Origin: CAZOHN01 sp964579325
Lineage (GTDB): Bacteria > Pseudomonadota > Alphaproteobacteria > Rhodobacterales > Rhodobacteraceae
Reading direction: 5' to 3'
NCBI GenBank assembly: GCA_964579325.1
Contig: CAZOHN010000032.1
Span: 1-26,338, forward strand
Length of the DNA: 26,338 bases
A model generated the notes under the pieces. The model made no database searches, was not told where the DNA came from, and saw nothing but the letters and a program-made list of their open reading frames with translations. Both the position numbers and the translations under genes were made by a program. How positions within the stretch are numbered: the stretch's first letter is position 1; the number at the start of each line of letters is the position of its first letter. Positions 1-7,403 of this stretch are shown here, piece after piece.

Positions 1-713
1 GTCATCGAGGCGCGGGTCATCCGGGCGATGTAGCCGATGCCGTAAAGCGCGATCGTCAGGACTGGAAGGAAGAAGTTCTCGAAGGTCATGTCATCCATCG
101 CGCCCGTGGCGGTGCCCTTGAACCACTGCACACCCGACGCCGAGGCGAGAAAGACGATGAAGATCACGCCCGAGACGTACTCTGGCGTCGCGGTCGTGGC
201 GATCGAGAAAGTCGAGAGCGTCCTGTCGAGCCGTGAGCCCTCGCGCATCCCCGCGAGCACCCCGATGATCAGCGAGGCCGGCACCATCAGCATCATGACC
301 CAGAACATGAGGATCCCGGTCAGGCCGAGGCGTTCGGAGATGATGCCGGATACCGGTTGCTTGAACACCGTCGACGTGCCCCAGTCGCCTTGGAGCAGCC
401 CGCAAAACCTCGGGGCGTTCTCCTTGTCTTCGGCACGATCGACACATCGCCCGCGCAAACGCCCGTCGGCTTCGGTGTTGGTCCAGCCGGGCACGACGCC
501 GAGCCACTCCCCGTACCGAAGGACAAGTGGCTGGGCATAGCCGTTCCGCGCCTTCCAGCTCTGCACCTCATCCTCGCTCATCCGGACCGAGGCTTCGGAA
601 CGGGCGAGTTTCTCGAGGTTCGGACTGAGGTTCGTAAGGGAGAAGACTATGAACGTCAGGCAAAGCGCCGTGAGCAGCATCAGCGCCGAGCGGCGCAGCA
701 CGAAGAAAAGCAT
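1..713 (-). CDS. ABC transporter permease, DppB-like (3' end beyond window)
   Basis: Inner-membrane permease subunit of a peptide/nickel-type (family 5) ABC importer. The minus-strand frame opens at ATG 713-711 and runs without a stop to base 1, giving 237 codons of a usual 310-340, so the C-terminal permease core is missing only because the window ends. TM1 lies at about residues 8-27, followed by a long periplasmic segment, then the typical QGDWGTSTVFKQPVSGII stretch (about 108-125) and further membrane helices from about 133. The periplasmic loop carries two cysteines (about C90 and C104) within an unusually charged insert. It lies about 100 bases downstream of the solute-binding protein gene on the same strand, so the two are probably one operon whose second permease and ATPases would lie to the left. 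Substrate unknown; the family mostly moves oligopeptides. Confidence 0.88.
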   Translation of the reverse strand, partial: MLFFVLRRSALMLLTALCLTFIVFSLTNLSPNLEKLARSEASVRMSEDEVQSWKARNGYAQPLVLRYGEWLGVVPGWTNTEADGRLRGRCVDRAEDKENAPRFCGLLQGDWGTSTVFKQPVSGIISERLGLTGILMFWVMMLMVPASLIIGVLAGMREGSRLDRTLSTFSIATTATPEYVSGVIFIVFLASASGVQWFKGTATGAMDDMTFENFFLPVLTIALYGIGYIARMTRASM

Positions 714-781
714 CAGCGCACCCTTTCCTGGCGCCGGTCAGGCCCTGCATGGGCCGCGCACCGGGCTGGCGACAGGGGGAA

Positions 782-805
782 GGGAGAGGCCCTGCGGCCT
801 CTCCC
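782..805 (-). other. Intercistronic stem-loop between binding protein and permease genes
   Basis: Perfect 10-bp inverted repeat with a 4-base loop (GGGAGAGGCC, loop CTGC, GGCCTCTCCC on the plus strand). It starts 8 bases after the stop codon of the solute-binding protein on the transcribed minus strand. It is followed by TTCCCCCTG, not a T-run, so it is a poor terminator. In other transporter operons such hairpins protect the upstream mRNA from 3' decay and give a binding-protein excess; that role here is inferred. Confidence 0.6.
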
Positions 806-813
806 CGGCGACG

Positions 814-2265
814 TCAGGCCTCGATCCACCACTTGTAGTGATGGTGCTCGAAGGTCGGATGCGTGTCGATGTCCTTCACACCGGGCCGGAAGTTGCGGAA
901 TACCGACCGCCAGTATGGCTGGATGACCACGCCTTCGTCCTGCATGATCCGCTGCAGGTCGGCCATCACCACGCGCCGCTCGTCGGCATCCGCGATCGAC
1001 AGGGCCTTGGCGAGACCGGCGTCGAAGTCGGCGTTCTCGAAGGCGGTCTCGTTCCAGGCAACGCCCGACCTGTAGGCGAGCGAGTAGATCTGGACGCCAA
1101 GCGGGCGCATGTTCCACTCGGTGGCCGAGAACGGATACTTCAGCCAGTCGTTCCAGAAGGTCGAGCCGGGCAGGATCGTCCGCTTGATGTTGATCCCTGC
1201 ATCGCGGATCTGCGCCGCCACAGCGTCGCAGGTGGCCGCCTGCCAGCCGTCGTCGAGCGAGATGAGCTCGAACTCGGTGCCGCCATGCCCCGCCGCCTCG
1301 ATCGCCGCCTTCGCCGCGGCCGGATCGGCCGAGATCGGNNNNNNNNNNNNNNNNNNNNNNNNNNNNNNNNNNNNNNNNNNNNNNNNNNNNNNNNNNNNNN
1401 NNNNNNNNNNNNNNNNNNNNNNNNNNNNNNNNNNNNNNTCGGTGCCGAGGTCGAGATACTCGATCCGGTCGAGGTAGGGTCCGCCATAGACCTCGGTGCC
1501 CCACCAGGTGTGGTCGGGATTGCGCACGAGGACTTGCCGCACGCCGACCTGATCGACTTCGGGCAGCCAGGCGCCGGTGCCGATCGGATTCGCCGCCGGG
1601 TTGCCGTTGTCATAGCTCTGGTGCACGACCGCTGCCGGATAGTCGGCCATGCCGACGATCAGCGCGATATCGGGCGCGGTGAGGGTGAGCTTCACGGTAT
1701 GGCTGTCGATGGCCTCGACAGCGCCTTCCCTCATCTTCTTGGTGTTCTCGTCAACCAGTGTGCCCATCCGCGAGGCCATCGAGTTGCCTTCGACGGTGGC
1801 ATCGCACCAGCGTTCGATGTTGTGGACCACGTCAGCCGACGTGAAGTCGTCGCCGTTGTTCCACTTCACTCCCTGACGTACCTTCAGAGTGTACTCGGTC
1901 GCGTCGGCGTTGGTGTCCCAGCTTTCGATCAGCATTCCGCGCAGCGAGCCGTCGCGATTGTATTCGACCATGTAGTCGAGCCAGCCGCGGGAGAAGTTCG
2001 CAAGTTCCGACCAGTCCCAGACCCTCGGGTCCTTCAGGGCGCGGGTCTCCATTGCCATCTTGAGGGTGCCGCCCGCCGTAGGCGTTGCCTGCGCCTGCGC
2101 CGGTGCGACAAGGCCCAGCGCGCCATAGGCGACGGCGACCGAGGCACCGAGTGCCGTGGCGCGGGTGAGGAACTCGCGGCGGCTCAACAGCCCGCGAGCA
2201 ACCTCGTCAGCATACATCGCAACGGCCGGGTGGACGCCCGGGCCGATGGAAGTTGATTTAGTCAT
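814..2265 (-). CDS. ABC transporter substrate-binding protein, family 5 (interrupted by assembly gap)
   Basis: Periplasmic binding protein of a peptide-type ABC importer. The start is ATG 2265-2263, preceded by a good ribosome site (AGGGAGA), although the frame is open further upstream. The N-terminus holds a Tat-type signal: SRREFL at residues 28-33, a hydrophobic stretch, and an AQA cleavage region near 56-60. The mature part is a typical SBP_bac_5 domain (SADVVHNIERW, then the C-terminal lobe with DADERRVVMADLQRIMQDEG and a final WWIEA). A run of 100 N removes residues from about 276. Visible length is 483 residues including the placeholder; family members are usually longer, about 530 or more, so the true gap is probably larger than 100 bases. 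The frame is continuous across the gap as written. The permease gene follows. Substrate not deducible. Confidence 0.88.
   Translation of the reverse strand: MTKSTSIGPGVHPAVAMYADEVARGLLSRREFLTRATALGASVAVAYGALGLVAPAQAQATPTAGGTLKMAMETRALKDPRVWDWSELANFSRGWLDYMVEYNRDGSLRGMLIESWDTNADATEYTLKVRQGVKWNNGDDFTSADVVHNIERWCDATVEGNSMASRMGTLVDENTKKMREGAVEAIDSHTVKLTLTAPDIALIVGMADYPAAVVHQSYDNGNPAANPIGTGAWLPEVDQVGVRQVLVRNPDHTWWGTEVYGGPYLDRIEYLDLGTXXXXXXXXXXXXXXXXXXXXXXXXXXXXXXXXXXPISADPAAAKAAIEAAGHGGTEFELISLDDGWQAATCDAVAAQIRDAGINIKRTILPGSTFWNDWLKYPFSATEWNMRPLGVQIYSLAYRSGVAWNETAFENADFDAGLAKALSIADADERRVVMADLQRIMQDEGVVIQPYWRSVFRNFRPGVKDIDTHPTFEHHHYKWWIEA
1339..1438. other. Assembly gap of 100 N
   Basis: Exactly 100 undetermined bases inside the solute-binding protein gene. 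A round 100 is the conventional placeholder for a gap of unknown size, so coordinates to the left may not reflect true spacing. Confidence 0.99.
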
Positions 2266-2280
2266 GTCGAGTTCTCCCTG

Positions 2281-2290
2281 TGACATGTCA
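2281..2290. promoter_or_regulatory. Perfect 10-bp palindrome upstream of binding-protein gene
   Basis: TGACATGTCA is a perfect palindrome immediately upstream of the ribosome site of the solute-binding protein, 16-25 bases before its ATG. The position suits a repressor or activator site. A nearby 6-bp hairpin (GCGCCC, loop GACC, GGGCGC at 2306-2321) lies further upstream in the same 179-base gap between this gene and the AraC-type regulator. No convincing promoter pair was found there. Function is inferred from position only. Confidence 0.3.
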
Positions 2291-2444
2291 TTATTGGAGG
2301 CCACTGCGCCCGACCGGGCGCCGTCCTCTGTCGGGCCATTCGGCAACACTTTTCCCGTGAGGTCAACGTTCGGTTCCGTCGGAGCGCCGCGCGAAAGCGA
2401 CCTAGCAAGGTCACATCGGGTCAAAAGACCTAATCTGGAACGGT

Positions 2445-3254
2445 TCAGGCGCTGCGTCTGAACGCCGTGGGAGACTTTCCCGTTCGGGCATGGAACGAAC
2501 GTGCGAAGTACGCTGGAGAGTTGAAGCCGAGCGCCTCGGCAATGTCCTGGACCGGGAGTTTTGTCTCGGCCAGAAGCCGCCTAGCCTCGAAGATCTGGCG
2601 TTCGTGAAGCAACTGGCTCGCCGTGCGGCCGCAGGTTTCGCGACAGACGCGGGTCAGGTGTGTCGGAGTGACGCCGAGTTCGGACGCGAACTCGGCCACC
2701 GTCCTGCCGGACCGGAAATTGGCCTCGACCTTTTCGGAGAAGGCGCGCGCAAGGCGTACCGATGCGCTGACCTTTCGCTTCTCGCCGGCACTTTCGGCGG
2801 CAATCTGGCGTTCGAGCCAGACGGCGAGGAGGCCAAGGTGATGCCGGATCGCGCGGTTGCGCCCTGTGCGAGTCCCGTCGAGTTCGCGCTGCATGTTGTC
2901 GAGCATCACCGACATCTCGCCCTGCGGGATGGCATCGCGGATGCGCAGGTGCACCTGTTCCTCCGGCAGCCCGAACTCTGCCCCGCGGGGCAGAAAGAGT
3001 GCGGTGCCGTGAACCTGCGGACCGATCTCGAAGCCGTGCATGGTGCCGGGCGGCAGAAACACCAGGTTGTGCGCGCCATAGCCACGGGTCACTCCGGCCG
3101 CCGTGATCCGGCCCTGTCCGCGTGTGAACCACAGCAGAAGCGGCGTCGAATAGCTGCGCATCGCCTCGACCCGCCACTTGCCGCCCTGGGCAAGACGGGG
3201 AATGGCGACCATGCGCACCAGTGGCAGGTCGGGGACGTGATCGGTGATGGCCAT
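2445..3254 (-). CDS. AraC family transcriptional regulator
   Basis: DNA-binding regulator of 269 residues. The N-terminal half (about 20-110) reads as an AraC-type cupin sensor domain, with LVFLPPGTMHGFEIG typical of the effector pocket. The C-terminal about 100 residues (roughly 170-267) hold the two helix-turn-helix motifs: TVAEFASELGVTPTHLTRVCRE, then LPVQDIAEALGFNSPAYFARSFHARTGKSPTAFR, the conserved AraC/XylS signature. It begins at ATG 3254-3252 with a weak ribosome site. It lies on the same strand and 179 bases upstream of the solute-binding protein gene, so it may regulate that transporter. The effector is unknown. The 107 bases between it and miaA hold no clear terminator. Confidence 0.92.
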   Translation of the reverse strand: MAITDHVPDLPLVRMVAIPRLAQGGKWRVEAMRSYSTPLLLWFTRGQGRITAAGVTRGYGAHNLVFLPPGTMHGFEIGPQVHGTALFLPRGAEFGLPEEQVHLRIRDAIPQGEMSVMLDNMQRELDGTRTGRNRAIRHHLGLLAVWLERQIAAESAGEKRKVSASVRLARAFSEKVEANFRSGRTVAEFASELGVTPTHLTRVCRETCGRTASQLLHERQIFEARRLLAETKLPVQDIAEALGFNSPAYFARSFHARTGKSPTAFRRSA

Positions 3255-3361
3255 GGGCAGCCTGCTATCACAATTCGCCCGGACCCTGCCACGCGCAGGT
3301 GTTCAGGACAATTGAAAATTCTGCTCTGGGGCGAGTCGCGGCGAAACCATGCCGAGGAGGT

Positions 3362-4279
3362 TCAGATCGTGTCCGCAGTGGAAACGATGTGCCATGCCTT
3401 CATGCGCGCCCGAAACCATGTCCGCTGGCGCTTCGCGTACTGTCGGGTGGCCTCGAGCACGCTCCGCTGCGCAGCATCAAGGTCGCTCCGCCCCTCAAGA
3501 TGAGCGATCAGAGCAGATGCTCCGATGGCCCGCGCGGACTGGAGACCAGGATCCCAGCGTTCCCGCTCGGCCCGGGCCTCGTCGAGGGCGCCGGCGGCGA
3601 GCATCGCATCGAGGCGCACGGCGATGCGCGCGTTGAGCCAGTCGCGCGGGGCGTCGAGGAGAAGCGGTGCGGCGCGCGACAGCGGCAGGAGCGGCGGCCC
3701 GGTGTCATCCTGCCACTGCGCCAGGCCGCGTCCGGTGGCGCGCAGCACTTCCCAGGCCCGCTGCACGCGCATCGGGTTGCGGCGGTCGATCCGGCTGGCC
3801 GTGGCGGGATCGAGGCCCGCCAGGAGGGCCTGGTCGCCTTCCCTTGCGCGCAACGCATCTGCCTCGGCCCTGACCTCGGGTGGAACCGGAGGAATCTCTG
3901 CGAGCCCTTCGGTCAGGGCGGTCAGGTAGAGACCGGTGCCGCCGACTACAATCGGCCTGACCGGACCGGAGAGGATCGGGGCCACTTCGCGCAGCCAGTC
4001 ACCGACCGAGGTAGACGCATCGTAGGGCAGGTGGCCGAAAAGGGCATGAGGCGCCCGTGCCCGGTCTGCGGACGTCGGCTGTGCCGTCAGGATCGGCCAG
4101 GCGTCGTAAACCTGGAGCGCGTCGGCATTGACGACCACGCCACCCTGCCGCTCGGCGATCCGCAGCGCCAGCGCCGACTTCCCCGACGCGGTCGGTCCCG
4201 CGATAAGCACTGGAACGTCGGGCGGAATCGGTGCGATCGGATCGGAAATCGGCCAGTCCCCCCGGTCGGGGTGGCGCAT
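3362..4279 (-). CDS. miaA: tRNA dimethylallyltransferase
   Basis: Transfers a dimethylallyl group from DMAPP to N6 of A37 in tRNAs reading UNN codons, the first step of ms2i6A formation in the cytoplasm. The 305-residue protein shows the P-loop GPTASGKS (about 25-32), the substrate segment DALQVYDAWPILTAQPT, VGGTGLYLTALTEGLA, and NPMRVQRAWEVL, all MiaA hallmarks. The frame is open 28 codons further upstream, to base 4363, but that would overlap the divergent pyrH start; ATG 4279 leaves 82 bases for divergent promoters and gives a normal N-terminus, so it is preferred. Its substrate DMAPP comes from the MEP pathway, of which dxr is encoded nearby. Confidence 0.95.
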   Translation of the reverse strand: MRHPDRGDWPISDPIAPIPPDVPVLIAGPTASGKSALALRIAERQGGVVVNADALQVYDAWPILTAQPTSADRARAPHALFGHLPYDASTSVGDWLREVAPILSGPVRPIVVGGTGLYLTALTEGLAEIPPVPPEVRAEADALRAREGDQALLAGLDPATASRIDRRNPMRVQRAWEVLRATGRGLAQWQDDTGPPLLPLSRAAPLLLDAPRDWLNARIAVRLDAMLAAGALDEARAERERWDPGLQSARAIGASALIAHLEGRSDLDAAQRSVLEATRQYAKRQRTWFRARMKAWHIVSTADTI

Positions 4280-4294
4280 TGTGCCCGACCCCCG

Positions 4295-4323
4295 TTGAAC
4301 CGGAACCGCTTTTCGACCATTTT
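4295..4323 (+). promoter_or_regulatory. Candidate sigma70-type promoter for pyrH
   Basis: TTGAAC (4295-4300) and CATTTT (4318-4323) are separated by 17 bases in the miaA-pyrH divergent gap. Expected start of transcription is near 4330, about 32 bases before the pyrH ATG. The -35 is good and the -10 weak. Confidence 0.35.
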
Positions 4324-4361
4324 CCGCGCCAGTCAAGGCAGGGCAGGAAAGCGAGAGCAGC

Positions 4362-5099
4362 ATGAGCGATACCGAAAAGACGGGGCCTGAGCCTCTTTAC
4401 AAGCGCGTGCTGCTGAAGATCTCGGGCGAGGCCCTGATGGGAGACCAGGGCTTCGGTCTTCACCCACCCACCGTCCAGCGCATCGCTGAAGAAGTGAAAC
4501 GAGTCCACGACCTGGGCGTCGAGATCGCGATGGTGATCGGCGGCGGCAACATTTTCCGCGGCCTGCAGGGCAGCGCGCAGGGGATGGAGCGGACGACGGC
4601 CGACTACATGGGTATGCTCGCCACGGTGATGAACGCGCTTGCAATGCAGGCTGCCCTGGAACAACTCGGCGTCTTCACGCGGGTCATCTCGGCGATCCCA
4701 ATGGACCAGGTCTGCGAGCCCTACATCCGCCGCCGCGCCGTGCGACACCTCGAGAAGGGTCGCGTCTGCATCTTCGCCGCCGGAACCGGCAACCCCTACT
4801 TCACCACCGATACCGCGGCCACGTTGCGCGCCAACGAGATGGCCTGCGAGGCGATCTTCAAGGGCACGAAGGTGGATGGCATCTACGACAAGGACCCGAT
4901 GAAACACGCCGACGCCAAACGCTACGACCGTGTGAGCTATGACGAGGTCCTGCAGAAGAACCTCAAGGTGATGGACGCCTCCGCGATCGCCCTCGCCCGC
5001 GACAACAAGCTGCCGATCATCGTGTTCTCCCTTGATGAGCCGGGTGGGTTCCGGGGCATCCTGGCGGGACGCGGTACGTACACGCTGGTCCATGGCTGA
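4362..5099 (+). CDS. pyrH: UMP kinase (uridylate kinase)
   Basis: Phosphorylates UMP to UDP in the cytoplasm, the committed step to all pyrimidine nucleotides. 245 residues, normal for the hexameric bacterial amino-acid-kinase-fold enzyme. Visible motifs are LLKISGEALMGDQGFG near the N-terminus (about 16-31), MVIGGGNIFRG (about 58-68), AAGTGNPYFTTDTAA (about 143-157) and the DKDP segment near 177 followed by the MDASAIALARD region (about 206-216). ATG 4362 follows an AGGAAAG-type ribosome site. It heads the plus-strand block; in many alphaproteobacteria rpsB-tsf precede it, but here miaA is divergent instead. A 187-base gap separates it from frr. Confidence 0.97.
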   Translation: MSDTEKTGPEPLYKRVLLKISGEALMGDQGFGLHPPTVQRIAEEVKRVHDLGVEIAMVIGGGNIFRGLQGSAQGMERTTADYMGMLATVMNALAMQAALEQLGVFTRVISAIPMDQVCEPYIRRRAVRHLEKGRVCIFAAGTGNPYFTTDTAATLRANEMACEAIFKGTKVDGIYDKDPMKHADAKRYDRVSYDEVLQKNLKVMDASAIALARDNKLPIIVFSLDEPGGFRGILAGRGTYTLVHG

Positions 5100-5286
5100 G
5101 CGCTTGTCGGGCCTCAGTTCCGGCCTGGGCGCAGACCTCCTCCTGACCCTCCCTTCGACTGCCCCCGTGGTTCATCGCTGTCTGCGCCTTTCCTGCGGAT
5201 TTCCTGACGGCTCAAGCGCTATCATTTGGCAAATGCCCGCGTTATAGACGGCGAGAAACGCCCAACGACACAGCGAGACGGCAGAC

Positions 5287-5853
5287 ATGGCGCAAGACGA
5301 GATCGAGATTGACCTGGACGAGATCGAGCGGAGGATGGACGGTGCGATGAGTGCGCTCCGGCACGAGTTTTCCTCGTTGCGCACCGGTCGGGCCTCGGCG
5401 TCGATGCTCGATCCGATCCTTGTCGATGCCTATGGCAGTCCTACGCCGATCAACCAGGTCGGCACGGTCAACGTTCCCGAACCGCGCATGGTCACGATAA
5501 ACGTCTGGGACAAGGCGTTGATCAGCAAGGTCGAGAAGGCGATCCGCGATTCCGGCCTTGGGATAAATCCGCAGCTGAACGGTCCGATCATCATGCTGCC
5601 GATCCCGGAGTTGAACGAAGAGCGCAGGCGCGACCTGACGCGCGTTGCAGCGCAGTATGCCGAGCACGCCCGCGTCGCGGTCCGCAACGTCCGCCGAGAC
5701 GGAATGGACCAGGTCAAGAAGGCCAAGGCCGAAGGCATGAGCGAGGACGATCAGAAATTCTGGAACGACGCAATCCAGGAACTGACCGACAAGGCCATCG
5801 CAGAGGTCGACAAGGCGCTGGAGGCCAAGCAGGCCGAGATCATGCAGGTCTGA
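5287..5853 (+). CDS. frr: Ribosome recycling factor
   Basis: With EF-G it splits post-termination 70S ribosomes. 188 residues, the usual length. The N-terminus has the canonical long helix with FSSLRTGRASASMLDPILVDAYG (about 30-52), then the conserved beta domain (TPINQVGTVNVPEPRMVTI), and the C-terminal helices with LTEERR-like PELNEERRRDLTRVA (about 107-121) and VRNVRRDGMDQVKK. The ATG at 5287 has only a weak ribosome site (GAGACGG). The 187-base gap after pyrH contains an AT-richer patch (about 5219-5248) but I found no convincing promoter or terminator pair. uppS follows after 24 bases. Confidence 0.97.
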   Translation: MAQDEIEIDLDEIERRMDGAMSALRHEFSSLRTGRASASMLDPILVDAYGSPTPINQVGTVNVPEPRMVTINVWDKALISKVEKAIRDSGLGINPQLNGPIIMLPIPELNEERRRDLTRVAAQYAEHARVAVRNVRRDGMDQVKKAKAEGMSEDDQKFWNDAIQELTDKAIAEVDKALEAKQAEIMQV

Positions 5854-5877
5854 GGCCCAGGCGAGCGGGAGGGCCGC

Positions 5878-6603
5878 ATGGCCGACGACATGACCCACAG
5901 GCCGGCCCTCCACGTTGCCATCATCATGGATGGCAACGGGCGTTGGGCGACCTCCCGCGGCTGGCCCCGGCTCGTGGGCCACAGGCGCGGGGCCGAGCGG
6001 GTGAAGGACATCGTCGCCGCCGCCCCGGACATCGGCATAACGCATCTTACGCTCTACGCCTTCTCGACCGAAAACTGGAAGCGCTCGACCGAGGAGGTCA
6101 TCGGCCTGATGACGATCTTCTCGACCTACATCCGCGCTGAAGCCAAGCGGCTCTCGGCAGAGGGTGTCAGGATGCGGTTCATCGGTGACCGAACGCGACT
6201 GGACCGGCGGCTCCAGCGGCTGATGCAATGGATCGAGGCCAAGACCTCCGGGAACGGCCGGCTGGTCCTCACAGTCGCGATCAACTACGGTGGCCGCAAC
6301 GAGATTGCCCGTGCAGCGCGCACGCTGGCCGCTCGGGTAGCGGCAGGGACTCTCTGCCCCCAGGACATCGACGAGGACAGCCTCTCGGGCGCGCTCGACA
6401 CGACCGACCTTCCCGATCCAGACCTCGTGATCCGCACCAGCGGCGAGGCGCGCGTCTCGAACTATCTCCTGTGGCAGGCGGCCTACGCCGAGTACGAGTT
6501 CACGCCGACCCATTGGCCGGATTTCACCCCGGAAGAACTTGCCCGCATCGTTGCCCGCTTTGAAACACGCGAGCGGCGCTTCGGGGGTGTCGTGCCGGCA
6601 TGA
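5878..6603 (+). CDS. uppS: Isoprenyl transferase (undecaprenyl diphosphate synthase)
   Basis: Cis-prenyltransferase that elongates FPP with IPP to undecaprenyl diphosphate, the lipid carrier for peptidoglycan and O-antigen. 241 residues. It shows IIMDGNGRWA (15-24, with catalytic Asp18), the FSTENWKRS segment (about 62-70), INYGGRNEI and the C-terminal RTSGEARVSNYLLWQAAY block with EF.PTHWPDF, all diagnostic of UppS. ATG 5878 is preceded by GGGAGGG. It overlaps cdsA by 4 bases (ATGA), so the two are translationally coupled. Its isoprenoid substrates depend on dxr two genes downstream. Confidence 0.97.
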   Translation: MADDMTHRPALHVAIIMDGNGRWATSRGWPRLVGHRRGAERVKDIVAAAPDIGITHLTLYAFSTENWKRSTEEVIGLMTIFSTYIRAEAKRLSAEGVRMRFIGDRTRLDRRLQRLMQWIEAKTSGNGRLVLTVAINYGGRNEIARAARTLAARVAAGTLCPQDIDEDSLSGALDTTDLPDPDLVIRTSGEARVSNYLLWQAAYAEYEFTPTHWPDFTPEELARIVARFETRERRFGGVVPA

Positions 6604-7403
6604 GCGGCGAGAACCCGAAGTTTCCCGACCTCGCATTGCGGCTTGCGTCGGGCGGCGTGATCGCGACGGTGGGGTTGTTCCTGTCCTGGATCGGCGGTGT
6701 TCCATTCCTGCTTCTCGTGGCCGTCGTCACGGCGTTGATGGTCTGGGAACTGGCGCGGATGGTCGATCCCGACACGCCGGCCCGATCTGCGGTCCTTCTC
6801 GCGTCTGCCGCGGGGGCAGTGGTTCTGATCGGCTGGCTGCTCCCGCCCGGCTTCGCGGCGCCGCTTCTGTTCGTACCCGCGCTCGGGGGGATCGCGCTTC
6901 TCTCGCGAAACCGCACGCTCTACATCCTGTTTGCCATTCTGATCGTCATCGCAGGGTTTGGCTTGCTGTTTCAGCGCGACAGCTTCGGCTTCGTCTGGCT
7001 CGGGTGGTTGATAGCTGTGGTCGTCGCAACCGACGTGTTCGGCTATTTCGCCGGACGCCTGGTCGGCGGCCCAAGGTTCTGGCCCAGGGTCAGCCCGAAG
7101 AAGACGTGGTCGGGCACCGTCGCAGGATGGATCGCGGCGGCGGCCACTGGCGCGGCGTTCATGGTCGGAACCGGGGCAGGGGCCGAGATCATCGGCGTTT
7201 CGGTCGCGCTTTCGATGGCAAGCCAGGTGGGCGACATCGCGGAAAGCGCGGTGAAGCGGAAGATGGGGGTAAAGGACGCCTCGGACCTGATCCCGGGGCA
7301 CGGGGGGCTGATGGACCGCTTCGACGGCATGCTCGGGGCCTCGGTGTTCCTCCTCTTCATTGAACAGATTGTCGAGTTCCCACCGGGTCTGGTCGCCGGA
7401 TGA
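6600..7403 (+). CDS. cdsA: Phosphatidate cytidylyltransferase
   Basis: Inner-membrane enzyme making CDP-diacylglycerol from phosphatidic acid and CTP for all phospholipids. 267 residues with about seven hydrophobic segments. The diagnostic CDP-DAG synthase signature lies at about 216-242 (SAVKRKMGVKDASDLIPGHG followed by GLMDRFD), including the KD and DRFD acidic residues of the metal site. Upstream is the FGYFAGRLVGGPRFWPRVSPKKTWSG stretch, also typical. The start overlaps the uppS stop and the stop overlaps the dxr start, each by 4 bases, which fits tight operon coupling. Confidence 0.96.
   Translation: MSGENPKFPDLALRLASGGVIATVGLFLSWIGGVPFLLLVAVVTALMVWELARMVDPDTPARSAVLLASAAGAVVLIGWLLPPGFAAPLLFVPALGGIALLSRNRTLYILFAILIVIAGFGLLFQRDSFGFVWLGWLIAVVVATDVFGYFAGRLVGGPRFWPRVSPKKTWSGTVAGWIAAAATGAAFMVGTGAGAEIIGVSVALSMASQVGDIAESAVKRKMGVKDASDLIPGHGGLMDRFDGMLGASVFLLFIEQIVEFPPGLVAG

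Noticed and set aside
649..2256. A 535-codon plus-strand open frame opposite the solute-binding protein
   Set aside because: It is the mirror of a clear family 5 binding protein, has no recognisable domain, is Arg/Gly/Val-rich and crosses the N gap. A typical GC-rich antisense shadow.
4280..4363. Longer miaA start at 4363
   Set aside because: It would overlap the divergent pyrH start and leave no promoter space; ATG 4279 gives a normal N-terminus.
5100..5286. Search for a small gene, promoter or terminator in the pyrH-frr gap
   Set aside because: No frame with ribosome site, no properly spaced -35/-10 pair and no GC hairpin with T-run found.
5242..6705. A 487-codon minus-strand open frame opposite frr and uppS
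   Set aside because: It spans two real genes and the intergenic region between them with no motif; low-complexity Arg/Asp-rich shadow.
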